Shown: one piece after another, positions 1-12,150 of the stretch
Layout: the number at the start of each line of letters is the position of its first letter
How positions within the stretch are numbered: position 1 is the stretch's first letter
Assembly (NCBI GenBank): GCA_950295325.1
Contig: OX485803.1
Span: 58,171,554-58,235,553, forward strand
From: Polytrichum commune
Lineage: Eukaryota; Streptophyta; Polytrichopsida; Polytrichales; Polytrichaceae
Reading direction: 5' to 3'
Length of the DNA stretch: 64,000 nucleotides
Translations under genes and position numbers: made by a program
The notes under the pieces: generated by a model
What the model saw: the letters and a program-made list of their open reading frames with translations, nothing else
What the model was told of the DNA's origin: nothing
Database searches by the model: none

Positions 1-1360
1 CAATACTACTCGTAAGCCGGCATGTGTAGTATCACCAACACTAGACATAAATCTAACATCATTTGCCATTCCTTGTGAAATGATTCAAATGTTGTAGATT
101 TATGATGTTACTTATTGAGTGGGTTCTCATCCAAATTTCAATCGTCCATGACAATATTTTCATCACACAATTGTCGGATGCAGAATATACCAAACTTTTG
201 TTTCAATAATTGTCATGGGTTTCATCCAAAAGTTTAGTCATCCATGACAACACTTGTGAACTAAATTCATGAGAGGTGTCATTAGATTGTTACCGTAGCA
301 CTATAAAAACCCATATGACACTAAATACAACATTTAATGAAGTAATTGGGAACCGCCATTCCCGTAGTCATTGTTTTGTCAATGAAAATCAACCAATCAC
401 TTCTCAAAAGCATACACACATAATGGTTGAGAATAAGTCTCCCAATTAGACATGACGATAGTAAACCAACCACATTATCGTAACAAGGTGACACAATGGT
501 TTAGGGTTTACATACCCTTGTGTTAAAACCCTTCCAATCCCTCACTACTATACATGCCTAATAAGTTTACCATTCAGTAATTGAATTTCGTTCCTTTTGC
601 ATGATGCTAGGGTTTGGCTTTGCTTACCCTCTAATCTAGTGAGGACACTAAATAGTGTGTTTAGTGTCACATGGCCTTTTATGTCATTGTGGTAACTTTT
701 TCACCAATGACACTTCATGTGAATGAGTCTACAAGCATTCCGTCTTATTTTTATTTCATCTAGATGCCAATTATTGAAACAAAGTTTGGTATCTTTTGCA
801 TCCCAACAAATGTGCAATAAAATATGGGCACGGATGTTTAAAGTTTGGATGAAAAAACAACAACTTTGTGAGCAACAATAATGGCACCGTTGTAGATCTA
901 TAAGACCCCCAAAAAGTTACAAGGGAAAGACAAATAATGTTAGGTTTACATTTAGTGTTGGTGACACTACACGGGCGGTTCATAATTAGTATTGAGCAAG
1001 ACAAATAGATTTGGTAACACTAAATACCATATTTAGTGTAGTGATGTTCTACATCGCTTTGAATGACATTATCCACTTACAATCTTTTTGGGGTGGATGT
1101 TGAAGCAATGCTTGAAACCCTTACTTTTTCCTTGGTCATGGAATGTATCATTTACTACTATATAAAACACTTGTTTTAGGATGAACCATTATAAAGTCAA
1201 ATGGAACACTTCAGTTGATAATGGCTGGCTTGATTGGCAAAAGAACCAAAAGGAAATATGTCAAGGCCCCACGGGTTGCTCACTAACATAGCATCCTAGC
1301 CGGGAGAAATTCCATTTAGTGTGTATAACCCTTGTTCAATTCTATTTTCTTATCATGACA

Positions 1361-1362
<2 letters not shown>
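1..1362. other. Gene-less DNA with a diverged dispersed repeat
   Basis: No coding signal is supported here. About 288-347 aligns with 61079-61141; both carry 'ccatatgacactaaa'. The phrase 'aatataccaaac' recurs near 186 and near 60998, so a longer diverged repeat probably links the first few hundred bases with about 60690-61140. A short CACTAAATA..TATTTAGTG palindrome lies at about 1014-1042 and resembles the ends of MITE family A found later in the window. Confidence 0.5.

Positions 1363-1420
<58 letters not shown>
1363..1420. repeat. (TA)n microsatellite, about 29 units
   Basis: Uninterrupted TA dinucleotides. The open frames that run through it in both directions (Tyr-Ile repeats) are artefacts of the array. 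Confidence 0.97.
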
Positions 1421-1422
<2 letters not shown>

Positions 1423-1514
1423 TGGTATGTGATTTGGTGTGGCTCCAAAAACATATACCTATCAAAAGGATACGTGTATGAAAGAGACCATACCATGCTC
1501 AATAGTCTATGATT

Positions 1515-1871
1515 GGGGGGGGGGAGACCTATATGACCATTTGATGAGGACAAGAGTTTTACTTTGATACTGAATAAGATATTCATCTAAGCTTTAAAAA
1601 TTATGATGGAAGTTGCTTGATTAGAATTTGCTAACCATCTTGTACTAATTGTATGTTTCATATCCTATTAGAAGTGAGCCAGTTGTGTTGCCGGCGCAAG
1701 GGGTGGGGGGGGGGGGGGAGCATTTCATAACATTCTTGAGCAAGAATGTCCATTTTCTAACCCAAACCCATAGGGTCCCAGGGTAGTGTTGGCCCAACCA
1801 ATATTCTCCTATCTATCGTAGTGTAAGAGGCAAGTTTATGGTAATGTGATGGGTGTCATTGGGGGGGGGGG
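1515..1871 (+). repeat. Three G homopolymers (G10, G14, G11)
   Basis: G runs occupy 1515-1524, 1705-1718 and 1861-1871 in otherwise AT-rich DNA. They belong to a window-wide excess of long G/C runs. No gene is visible around them. Confidence 0.9.
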
Positions 1872-2226
1872 TTACAAACACACAACGAGTGCATAACATT
1901 GTGCAGATCCATAACAATGTTCCATGGGACCAACAATATTCCACGTAATATTCTAGAATATTCCCCACATTCATACTGTGAGGGAGCACACACTCATATT
2001 CCCCGTCTCAAAAACTCCTTTCCTTCCCTCCCTTTTATTGGCTCAAAAGATTCTCGTTGTCAAATTTGGGGACTTGGTCACATAGGAAAAGTGGGTTAAG
2101 TTGTGTGACACCTACCCAGTGGGATAGTGAAAATTGTGACTAGTATCAAATTCCTAATATTTCAAATCAATTGAAGTCCCAAACTGGGGTCCCCTCGGTA
2201 GGTGTTGTGAATCAAAATCTAGGGAA

Positions 2227-2229
<3 letters not shown>

Positions 2230-2262
<33 letters not shown>
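2230..2262 (+). repeat. A33 homopolymer
   Basis: An uninterrupted A run on the plus strand. It could be the tail of a plus-strand retrotransposed sequence, but no recognisable body lies immediately upstream. It has the wrong orientation to be the tail of the minus-strand LINE remnant that follows. Confidence 0.85.
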
Positions 2263-2264
<2 letters not shown>

Positions 2265-2400
2265 TTTGAAAGTTCGGGAAGCTAAATGGTTTATCGGACT
2301 AAGATTACATCAGGATGGTGTCAAACCATGCTAGTTCCCTATAGTGACGGAGTGTAATTGCCTCCATGAGACATAGGCTAATGTCAACTTGATGGTTTAA

Positions 2401-2650
2401 TTAAAAGAAAGACCTAAGATTGCTTGAAACTACATCCTCAAAAATTGATTTAAATTTGTCTTCAATGGAGCTATACAAGGGACACTCCAACACAAAGTGC
2501 GCCTCATTTTCAACTACATTATAAGAGCAAAAACGGCATAATCTATTGTCTTTGAAAGTAGGGATAGTTGGCCACCATCCAATTTCAACGGGCAAGTCTA
2601 CGTTTTGAGGTGAAGGGAATCTAATTTATGCCCCAAGAGATGGAAAGAAT
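2401..2650 (-). pseudogene. LINE reverse-transcriptase C-terminal zinc-finger remnant
   Basis: Minus-strand translation of 2595-2401 contains RLCRFC followed by HFVLECPLYSSI, giving C-X2-C-X9-H-X4-C. This is the layout of the zf-RVT-like zinc finger found at the C-terminal end of many non-LTR retrotransposon polyproteins. The upstream phrase EIGWWPTIP also fits that segment. Just upstream (about 2600-2650) another minus frame reads GHKLDSLHLKT, the expected preceding residues, so a frameshift separates the two. No RT catalytic FxDD motif was found further upstream. I infer a decayed 3' fragment of a LINE. The family match comes from motif memory, not a search. Confidence 0.6.
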
Positions 2651-4430
2651 TCCACTCTTTAGTCATAGAAACCTCCTTGGCAATGTCAAATGCGATACTT
2701 GATGTTGTTGGGTTGTCATAGGTTTTCTCAATGTGATAGACCCCTTGATGCCTTTCAATAAGAAGTTAGAAGGCACCCTATACCCGTCCACCAATATATT
2801 CATGCTACATATTAACATGCCCTTTCTTTTAGTCCCTTGCACAAGGGATCCCTACTAGAGGAAGTTTTGGCCACAAATGCAGGAATTACGGGTCATCCTA
2901 GCCATCCTTAGGGTTGAATTTGATATGCAATAGGCCCATAACATGCAATAAATGAATATTCACGGTTTAATTTTCTCCACATCTACCAACTTGGATTAAG
3001 ATCTCTTCTTCTGATAGTCAACAATGCCCTCTCTCAATGATGTTACAATTATGAGAAACTCGTAGTCAATTTCTACTATATAACAAAGAAGAAGTAGAAA
3101 AGAGTGTTGCATACCAATTTAACCTTGAAACATCACAATGTTTTTGTGACAATGCTTTCGTTGAAGAAACACTTGGTGGCCTTGAAGGATTAATCCGCTC
3201 CATAACTACTTTATATACTTCTCCTTATACCTATAGTCAATTTCATTTGGCCTTTTGCAACATCCATGCACAATGCTCCAACTTCTCATGACATTCTCCC
3301 AATGTAGTAGCTTCCAAGTTTTTTTTTTCGGACAATGGAGTTATTTGTAAAGTCTTGGCATATAACTCATGTCGAGTTTGTTAAAATGCGAGTTATATGA
3401 GAGGTTGTGCATAAAGTCCACCAAGTTTTCTTAATGACCATATTATCATACTCAAAGAATGGATTTGGGCTAACAATAAAACAACTTTCTAACTTGTCCA
3501 ACTAGGATGGATGGTCCAAGCTAGTCTTGCATAGACATATCCGAGATTAAGGATGACCAGTCTCATGAGCATACATGATTTCACATCCTAAGATTATGTC
3601 AAAATTTGTTGAATGACAAGAGAAAGTCTAAAAAGTTTTAGCCAACTTTTAAAATAAGCCCCGACACATGACGAGCCCATGAGACTCTTAATAGAAGCAT
3701 TCTCAAAGACATATGAATCCCAAGGTTTTGTCCCTCTTTGAGGGACTTTACGGAGAGCTCTAATGGCCAAATATATATACTATGGATCTTTAAGGAAAGT
3801 TCCGGTGCCTTCTCGTCTCCTTTTTGTTTTCCCCATGTCAAAGAAGGTGGACTATGAAATCATAAACAAATTAAAGGGGAGCCCGTAAGAGCCTCCCCCA
3901 CCCTTGCCTCCACACGATCGTGTCCGAGAGTGTAACCAACAAATACCATGTAGATTCTTAATGTACGGATTATGCTATTTGGTGGGGGGGGGGGGGGGTA
4001 ACAAACAACGGTACAAGCTCATTTCTATTAGGGCGGTGTTTCCGGGAAGAGACGTACTATACCTACTCCATCTTTATGGGCTTCATTTCATTTTTTTGGT
4101 ACAAATTGAAAGGAATCAATTGCAAAATGATACCCACGTGCTAATGCATGGTTATTGCCATGGGGGAAAAACCTCCCAAAATGACACACGGCGCATTAGG
4201 TGATAGTACCCATATTGGGTATGTTCTCCAAGAAACACTAAAATACTTCCAGTGACAATATGGTATTTGACACATCACACCTTATCAAAAGTTATATCAA
4301 GTGTTTTCTTCAAGAATCTTAAGCGTCATTCAACATTCTTACACATTAGAGCTAACCATAAAGACACTAAACGTGGGTACTTGTTGGAAGGAATCTCCCA
4401 TATTTTGCCACTTCCACTACTTGTAGCAAT
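2651..4430. other. Gene-less stretch, possible LINE debris, G15 run
   Basis: No intact gene is supported. Minus-strand frames are broken by many stops, and some of this may be decayed body of the adjacent LINE. A G15 run lies at 3984-3998. The short open frames show no recognisable motif. Confidence 0.4.
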
Positions 4431-4630
4431 GACCTTTAGAAAAAGAATAAAGAAAAATAGGGAGGGAAGTTGTTTGTTCTAGTTCTGGGCAACAAAACTT
4501 TTGAGAAATTTGATTTCTTTTTCTTGAGTTTGGTTCTATTTGAGGAGTACACAAGCGGCGAGAGGAGCAAAGAGATGCATGTGCACATAGGTGGCAAAGA
4601 AAATGGAAAACAATCATGGGCAAATAAAGT
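4430..4630. repeat. Dispersed repeat, copy 1 (partner near 37.2 kb)
   Basis: This stretch aligns in the same orientation with 37210-37400. Shared phrases include 'agggaggga', 'caacaaaactt', 'ttgagtttggttctatttga' and 'gagaggagcaaagagat'. Both copies are non-coding as read. The repeat type is unknown. Confidence 0.7.
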
Positions 4631-7569
4631 TAAAACATGTCACTCCTTAAAACTCAAAGAATCCCTCCATTCCAATCGTACTCAATCAAGGCCCCTTTTA
4701 GGCCATTTTGACTCATGTTCATCCCTATGCTTTACAATTAACTTTATTTAGAACTAGGAAACTAGGATGAGCCCCAAGATCGCCTTCCTATCCTCAAAGA
4801 AGACCATACTAGAGAGTGAATGTATGGTATCAGTAATCAACATCAATAAATGTACCAAAGAACCTACGTGCAGGTTATCATATTCTAATACCAATCAAGT
4901 GTGTACATTTTGGTGGGTATGTTAGGGTGAGAGACTTTTTGTATGCCCAATTTATTATTTGGGTCAATACCATTCTAAATCTTATGATACTAGGGTGATT
5001 CTACCCATGTATGAAAGTGCTTGCATGGATATAGGCCCAAATGGTATCGAGAACAAAAATATCATCAATTAAATACCCTACTCGATCAAAAAACGTGACA
5101 TCCTCGTCAATTTCACCCAAACGGTAAAGAGAAGGACAATACAAGACCAACATTGGTAACAACAATGCAACATCAATATAGTAGGTCAATATTTGGAAGA
5201 GCATACTACATGTACTACAACTTTATTAGTTCAAAATATACGGATCTTCATCAGACTTACACATTTACAACTAGTAGGGTACGAGGATTTGAGATTATTT
5301 TGTTTTCGATCCAATTTGGGTCTATAGTACCACGCAAGAACCTCCCAAACCTGAGTAAAATCGTTGTAATATCAATATGGTTTAGAACGGTGCTGACCCA
5401 AATAATGGTAACTCATGTTTCACCTCGACACACCCACCAAACCTCAATATTTGACTGGTATGACAAGATTGATACACATGAGCAGGGTCTTCAATGCCAT
5501 TGTTAATATTGATTATTGACGCCATGCAATCACCTACATAACGGTCCCACATTGGTAACTACGGGAACTCGGTTGGAAGTCACCATACAAAATACAAAAT
5601 TTGGTTGGATACAAAACACAAATATGGATGAATTGGACCATGGGTCGTTTGTGAGGTATATAACTTTATGGAATATTCCTTACACTATTGTGGGATTCCC
5701 AACATCATTTGTCCTAAAAGGCCTGACATCCGTTCAATTTGTACGTCCTTTCAATCTTGTCGCAATTCAATCGATCATATGGCAATGATATTTAGATCAT
5801 TTTTGGCCATGCCATAACTTGCCGTACCATGCTCTATTGGTCCACTACCTTTTTGGCGCCGTTTTTTTCCCCCTCCCACGGGGGATTATGTGCGGTCCCA
5901 ACCAATGAGACAATGACATGTGTCAACATGCATCAAAACACATCATCTAACCCCCTAAATGCCTAAGAAGCCAGAGAATGGGTTGTTGAGCATTCTTCAT
6001 ATATATCTTTCTAAGGCGGACTTACCTCTTTTCTTTTTTCTTCGTCTTGTTTCTTTCTTGCACTTTGAACTTACCATTTGTTTCCTAGCGGGACCTTGAA
6101 GTGGTTGGAGCCCTTAATTTCCTTTGTTACAAGTTTTACTACACGGGGGAAAGTAATGACGTCAATGACATTATTTTGTGTTTATTTCGTTTTCCCCACC
6201 AAATTATGAAACTCACAGTTTTAGCCAATCACGTCAAAAATCAATCAATTTTGATACATCTTGGAGTTTTAATTATATAATGAAGAGGAATGCTTTTGAA
6301 ATGACTTGATGGAGATCGAGGAAGTTGATCCTTATTGCAACCACATGAGCATGGTCTAAAATTATCTTTTTGCAATTTCCTTTTCTATGCTAAGGTCTCT
6401 AATTCATATATTGCAATAATGTAGCACAATAGCTGGTTCGTGCACCTCGAAACGTGCCAATCTAGCCATAGAGCCTACAAAGTTCAAATCGGTTGTTTGG
6501 GTATCATAGACAATTAACATCTTCACTTGGGTAGAAACTTATAGTAACAATAAAGTGTTTAGATAGCATTGCGTGACTCCAAATAGCAAGTGACTCTAAA
6601 TACCACCACATTTCCGGGTTCCAACATCTAGAAATTTGGAATGTGAGAAATATGATTTTGAGAAAAACTATTCAGACTCGTAGCTCGTCTTATGCCCCTC
6701 GTATGGAGAATTGAACATACGAGGTATGCACATGTTATTCGGTTGGTTTTTTAATTGGACACATATATTGAATGGCGTGTGGTTGGAGTGGGCCTAGTCT
6801 AAGTAGACAAAACTCACCATACTTAGCCCATTAGACCTCATATGGGCATTATTTCTTGATTTCCCCTTGGCTTGCGCTGGTTCTCCCAAGGTGGTTGTAG
6901 TTTGGTTTCGTTCTTGCAATTGGATTTTCAATTTGTGCCCCAATTTATTTATTTTTATATTAATAATAATAATATTTGTTAGCCCAATAGAACCCACCAT
7001 TCTTATAGAAATGGGAAGCGGGTGGGCAAAAACTAGGCTCATTTATGTTAAAACCTCATTTGTGTTGGTGGAAACACAATGGAATATATCATATCATGTA
7101 AATGACTATTTTTAGATGCATTGATTCCGGAAATAGCATCAGAGATCCCACATGAGTATGGTGGAGTCTAGCTGGAATGAATCAACCCTCTACCTTGTAG
7201 GAGACACGTTTTTACTAGAGCCCTCATCCATCCTGGATGAGGGTACATAGACACTATGATTTCCCAAGCCTATGGAGGGAGAGGGAACTATCACATGTGA
7301 GTGTACCTCTCATTCATCCAACACAAAAGCCTTGAAATAGTATGCAACCCAAAGGTTGCTTTTAAAGTGGATATGATGCCGGAATTAGTATTAAAGACCC
7401 CAAATTAGTGTCTTTGAGGTCATTTGGGATGAATCAGGAACAAACTTACATGGGTCAAGTTCTTACGTTGGATGGATGCAAGGTGCGCTTGTATAGTACG
7501 ATAAGTCCCTCTCTTCCCCTTGGACAACGTTTGTGGTCCACCTCCGCTACTTCAAGTTCTTGCTTTATA
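4631..7569. other. Gene-less stretch
   Basis: Many short open frames (up to 117 codons on plus at 5153-5506), none with recognisable domains or plausible composition. The segment 5330-5480 shares weak phrase-level similarity with 18010-18110. No RNA gene or element with clear ends was recognised. Confidence 0.4.
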
Positions 7570-7693
7570 CTCCCTATGTCCCAAAATGATTGTCCTACCC
7601 TCTGGAGTTTTTTTATCCCAAAATGTTTGTCCTACAAATAGTTTGGGACATAAAACTCCGGGGGGAGGGACAATCATTTTGGGACGGAGGGAG
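7570..7693. mobile_element. Stowaway-like MITE 1
   Basis: Ends read CTCCCTATGTCCCAAAATGA and, inverted, CTCCCTCCGTCCCAAAATGA, flanked by TA on both sides. The whole 124-bp unit folds as a hairpin with a short centre. Stowaway elements are non-autonomous Tc1/mariner derivatives with TA target duplications and CTCCCTCCGT ends, so the assignment is strong. No coding capacity. Confidence 0.9.
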
Positions 7694-7738
7694 TATAAGT
7701 TAAGCATGTCATAAGGTGTCACGAGATCAATGCAAAGG

Positions 7739-8211
7739 GCTAGGTTTATGAGCCCAACGCTTTGAGTTGGCCCCACCACTATATTGTTTTGTCTAGTTAG
7801 TGTGGGTTACCATTTGAAGTTATGTGTTACTATAACTTTCTATTGACCTTATCATTTTTAAACCCACTAAGTTATATCACATTCATTGGTGTGCATACTA
7901 TCTACTTATGTTATTTGGGTAAAAAATGATACTCTCATTAAAATGCTAAAGCAATGCATAACTCCAAATGGTAACCCACACTAATTAGACAAACACATTG
8001 TACTACCAAGGTAAAGGAGGTTTAGTAAATTTGTGACTCCCATAAATTTGTCGTCAATGTATTTCAAGTGGGTTTCTCTAGAATGATTCAAGATCTTTGA
8101 TGCTAACTTTGGGGTCAAATCGTCCAAAATCTACATGCTATTATATAATGTCAAGTGTTTTCACCTCATGTAGCAGTGGTAAGGGCCCAACTCAAAGAGG
8201 TGGGCATCCAA
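7739..8211. mobile_element. MITE family D, copy 1, interrupted by family C
   Basis: The outer parts (7739-7777 and 8002-8211) align with 14776-15013: 'accaaggtaaa', 'gtctagtaaa/gtttagtaaa', 'tttgatgctaa' and 'caaagaggtggg'. Its right end 'aactcaaagaggtgggcat' is the inverted counterpart of the family D left end. A family C MITE sits inside it where the other copy reads continuously through 'accactattaccaagg', so the second copy serves as an empty site. Confidence 0.7.
7777..8002. mobile_element. MITE family C, copy 1 (nested)
   Basis: Terminal inverted repeats of about 35 bp: left 'gtctagttagtgtgggttac' with 'catttgaagttatg', right 'cataactccaaatgg' with 'taacccacactaattagac'. Two more copies lie at 11929-12150 and 54676-54898. 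It is inserted in a family D element. Non-coding; superfamily undetermined. Confidence 0.8.
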
Positions 8212-8844
8212 CCATGGCCACCACAAAGGATCCATTTTATTTAGCCTAGTTAGTCCTTGATGCCAAATTTTATGCCAAAGCTCGTGGGGCGGGCCCAATG
8301 ATGAGCACATGTGATGTATTTGTATAATAAAATGTTATTTTATTGTTGATGTTGGCGGGGCTCTTGGGGATGCTCCTAAATGTGGAACTAAGAGCATACA
8401 CCATAAAGGCACACATCAATAGTCAAAATGATTGATCTACACCTTCAAATCGATTTACTACTCTACGTTCAACTATCCACACATTCGAGGGGACTTATAT
8501 GTATCAATGTAAAGAATCAACACACATGTACCTTTCATAACCATATTTCATTAACGGTAGGTCCGAGTCTCAATCCGTTCTATGTTGATGGTTCTACATA
8601 GATTTTCTAATGACACACATATTTCAAGACGGAAATTCGATCAATAGAAAATAGAGAATAGGACAAAGAAAAGGAAAAATAGCAAAGAAAGATGAAGAAC
8701 ACCTGCTAACCTTAGTGTAGAGATTCTTAATTTTTTAATTTTTTGGGGAAGAAATTCATAAACCCAAAAGAGAAAGATGAACTTTGGAAACTAGTGGCTG
8801 GAGAAGGTATCAATGGCAAGCACGTCTTCCTTGTCCAAACACTA
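8212..8844. other. Gene-less stretch
   Basis: No coding, RNA or mobile-element signal recognised. Confidence 0.4.
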
Positions 8845-9155
8845 CACTAAATAGGTGTTTGATTATATTTAGTGTTGTTACCACCCTACCCAACTCAACA
8901 CTAATTTTCAATTCCTTGACAAGTAGTGTTGACATAAATGTGCCGCTACCTTCCTAACTACCACCTATATATATATATATAATTTATTTCATATCATTAC
9001 TAACACTAAGTTCAAACATGTAACTTCCACGTATTACCATAGTTAATATTTAGTGTTTGAGTTTACATTGAATGTTACTTACTTTCATATGGTTATTGAC
9101 ATTTAGTATATGCGTTCGTATTTAGTGTATCAAACACTAAATATCCTATTTAGTG
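8845..9155. mobile_element. MITE family A, copy 1
   Basis: Begins CACTAAATAGG and ends CCTATTTAGTG with TA on both flanks. The interior shares 'caacactaattttcaattcc', 'catgtaacttcca' and 'gcgttcgtatttagtgtatc' with copies at 56669-57069 and 61492-61809. TAGTG motifs also recur internally. The CACTA-like terminus alone should not be read as En/Spm membership; a TA target duplication suggests mariner or another TA-targeting superfamily. Confidence 0.82.
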
Positions 9156-10690
9156 TAGTAGGATTGTGGGGCTTTTCTAGCACCCCATTTAGCCAAACAT
9201 CACCCACCATTGTTGTTTCCACAAGGCTCAAAGGTGGTGGACATCATGTACCATACAATACTCGCATGTGTGAATGGGGTCAAGTGCTATAGACCATTGG
9301 CAAAGGAGTCACATGGCATGTTCAAATTTTACTTGACTTCTATTCTCGGTGGTGCGTGTCAAAATCCAACATCGTGGCTAAATTAAGTAGAATATGTGCA
9401 TACTTGCTTGAATGTATTTTCCCAAAATAAACAATGCAATTAGTTTTTATTGTTAATTTTTTCAAAATATCTATAAGAAAAGGAAAATTATATTTCACTT
9501 TCCACATTTAAGGGGATCTTTCATATTTCTAGAGTTCCTACACAATGGGAGCCTAGGGTGATAGGCTAATAGGAATGGTAGCCAAGGGGTTTGAACCCAA
9601 CGCCACAGGGATCCCCAAAGCAAGTCTTTAGGCATCAACTTCACTCTCATCACATGTGCACATAATTAGAAGGTAAGACAGTTACATAGTTACCACACAT
9701 AGTTACCGCACACAATTATTGCACATACTTATTATACATAATCATGGGCAGTCAACATAAAGTGGATAGTAAATATGAATGGAGAGTGAAAGGCCCATTT
9801 CTCAAAAAGACTTTGCCAATTTGTGTGAGTTGCATATGATTTTTTTTTAAGTTTTTGAAAAAAAATACTAGAATCTTTATAGGTTTTCAGATCTATGGTT
9901 TTTTTTAAAAAAAAATCCAAGCTATCTAACATGCCTAAAAAGCCCATTTATTTAAAATAACTCTAGGAATCTATGTAGGTTGCATATGAATTTATTTTTT
10001 TAAGGGGAAAAACCATTTGATAATTCTTTAGAGTTTTTCAAATTTATGGAATTTTATTGAAATTGTTTCAATCCATTTAAATTGCCCAAAACACGCCTTT
10101 CCTATTGGGACTTTTTGTAGGTTTATTATGAGTTTATTATATTTTGAAAAAAAAACTATAAAATCTTTATAGGTTTCCAAATATATGGATTTTTTTAAAT
10201 TTTCTAAATGATTTAACATGCTGGACATTCTTTTATCAAGCTTTTAGTTTTCATTACTATCCTAAGCTTTGCAAATTTGCCAAAAGTCACAGACCCAAAC
10301 AACGAAGCTTACAAAGTGGACATGTGCTCAAAGTAACCACATGCTCAAAATGACACAAATCTATCAACAAGTAACCACCCAAACGGTCCTCACATATATA
10401 CGACACAAAATTGTTTTGGCCAAGTGTCAAGTGTGCTCTAGACAACGTACACAAACCTACTAGTTGAAATATTGGCTTCACAAAATCCCAACGAAATTGC
10501 TTGGATTCTCCCACACACTCGAATCCACATAAAATACAAAACACTTCCCCACCATTAGTGGCTCCGGATTCTCCCACCTGCTCATGAATCAAAAGATTGT
10601 TCAACTTTTGGCAAAAGGGCCCAAAACGAGCCCAAGGTATCTCGCTACCTACACTATAATAGCTAGTACAAAGGCCACAACTTATGTAGT
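9156..10690. other. Gene-less stretch
   Basis: AT-rich with several poly-A/poly-T tracts between 9840 and 10200. The longest frame is on the minus strand at 10287-10742 (151 codons); it has no domain, no codon pattern I trust and no neighbouring support, so it is not annotated as a gene. A GGGTTTGAACCC palindrome near 9588 resembles a B box, but no A box was found at the right spacing. Confidence 0.4.
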
Positions 10691-10691
10691 G

Positions 10692-10892
10692 TCCGGGAAG
10701 ATTTTTGGGCATAATCATGGGCCACAATCCTAGTGTTTCCAAGCCCCAACCGCTTACATGTTTTGATCTTTTGGGGTTTCTTTGTTACTTTGACGTATAT
10801 TCCATATAGATTCCTCTCAAGTCTTGAACTTCAACCGGTTATTTCTCAAGCTCAACCGGTTCATTTGCAAGTAGCGGTCGGTTCTCCCCCCT
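10692..10892 (+). mobile_element. MITE family G, copy 1
   Basis: Member of a family of about 200-235 bp whose ends resemble (T)CCGGGGAAGA..TCTTCCCCGG. Shared core phrases are 'atcctagtgtttcca', 'cttcaaccggttatttctca' and 'ctcaaccggttcat'. Other copies: 19291-19502, 42961-43188, 48303-48500, 57770-57889 and 59849-60044, in both orientations. Non-coding. Confidence 0.7.
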
Positions 10893-10899
10893 TCATTGA

Positions 10900-11928
10900 A
10901 CGTATGTTGTATAATTGTGAATGTTGGACTTCGGGGCTCGGATTCCGTAGTTTGAGGTGTGAACTACATTGTTTAGGGTATTTGAGTGTCACTTAGGAGG
11001 CGCCATGCTTTACAAATAAAAAAACTTGGATTGCAAAGTCCTTGTGAGTAAAGTCTTTGATGTTCTATAATATCTAGACTACCCATTTGTACTTTGTTGA
11101 CAAAATTCAAAATTTATAGTAAGAGTTTTATAGCATCTTGTAACTACAAATACCTAGCAAGTGACACTAAATACACATAAACAATGTAGTGTGATATATG
11201 ATGTCATATTTGTATTTGAAATCACGCAATGAATTTTTTTTAATCGCTAATGTACATTTCAACCAAGTAAAGTCATTTATGTTTGATAGTGTCCAAACGC
11301 CTGGTTTAAGGGTAAACCCTAAACCCTTGTAAGGAAAAATAACATTAGATAATCCCAAATAGTAAGTGACATTTTTAGTGTCACTTACTAAAAATATATA
11401 ACGTCGTGTAACTCCAAATAATAAGTGACACGAAATATAATCTTTAGTGTAAAGAATGAATTATGTAGTTAAGTAAATATGGATATATTTTCGAAATCTA
11501 GATTCTTTGGTTGCTTCAATTCTATCACAAGATCCTCTGATACACTTTTGATACATTATGCCTAAATTTTATGGGAGATATGTGAATCCTTAGTGATTAC
11601 TTTAATTTTTATGCTATTAAAATATGACGGAAAAAATCAAATACCTATTTTTTATGTTAAATACATCAAACTAAATGTTAAATAGTGAGAATTTGTTAAA
11701 AAACATTGGTACAATATTTACGTAGTCAACTCCGCATATTCTATTGGAGGAACTCATCATACAATCCTACCCGTAATCCTATGATAAAATTCAACATGTT
11801 ATAATTTTGGACTTCAACTTAGTCCAACTATACTTGAATACTTGTTATGACCAAAATGTCAAAGTCTTCAGACTTGTATAGGCTCCAGGTTGACCCACCC
11901 CTCACCCCATTTCAATTACTACAATGGT
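10900..11928. other. Gene-less stretch with small MITE-like palindromes
   Basis: Around 11340-11450 short segments read 'aagtgacatttttagtgtcactt' and 'aactccaaataataagtgac', similar to MITE ends seen elsewhere, but complete elements could not be delimited. No gene seen. Confidence 0.4.
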
Positions 11929-12150
11929 TTGTCTAATTAGTGTGGTTTACCATTAGAATTACGCATTGCTATAACTTTTTACCAACGGTCTCGTTCTTTA
12001 CCAACTAAGTAGTCATATCATATCATTTGATGCGCATACTACTACCTACTTATGCTACTTGAGTTTAAAATGATACTCGCAATAGAATGCTACAGCAATG
12101 TGTAATTAACTCCAAATGGTAGCCCACACTAATTAGAGTAAACAATGTAG
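11929..12150. mobile_element. MITE family C, copy 2
   Basis: Left end 'ctacaatggtttgtctaatt' followed by 'agtgtggtttaccatt'. The right end is its inverse: 'aactccaaatggtagcccac', 'actaattagag', 'aaacaatgtag'. The interior is alignable to copy 1, including 'atgatactc' and 'gctaaagcaatg / gctacagcaatg'. Confidence 0.8.

Noticed and set aside
1321-1586. Open frames on both strands across the TA array
   Set aside because: Tyr-Ile repeats are produced by the microsatellite itself.
8845-9155. Calling family A an En/Spm CACTA element
   Set aside because: Ends start CACTA, but the flanks show TA duplications on every copy rather than 3-bp duplications, and the CACTACAAG consensus is absent.
9570-9600. 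GGGTTTGAACCC as a tRNA/SINE B box
   Set aside because: The palindrome fits a B box but no A box at 30-60 bp and no tail or duplication were found on either strand.
10287-10742. 151-codon minus-strand frame as a gene
   Set aside because: No domain, no paralog, no splice or promoter context; its 3' neighbour is a MITE, and frames of this length occur by chance in 64 kb.
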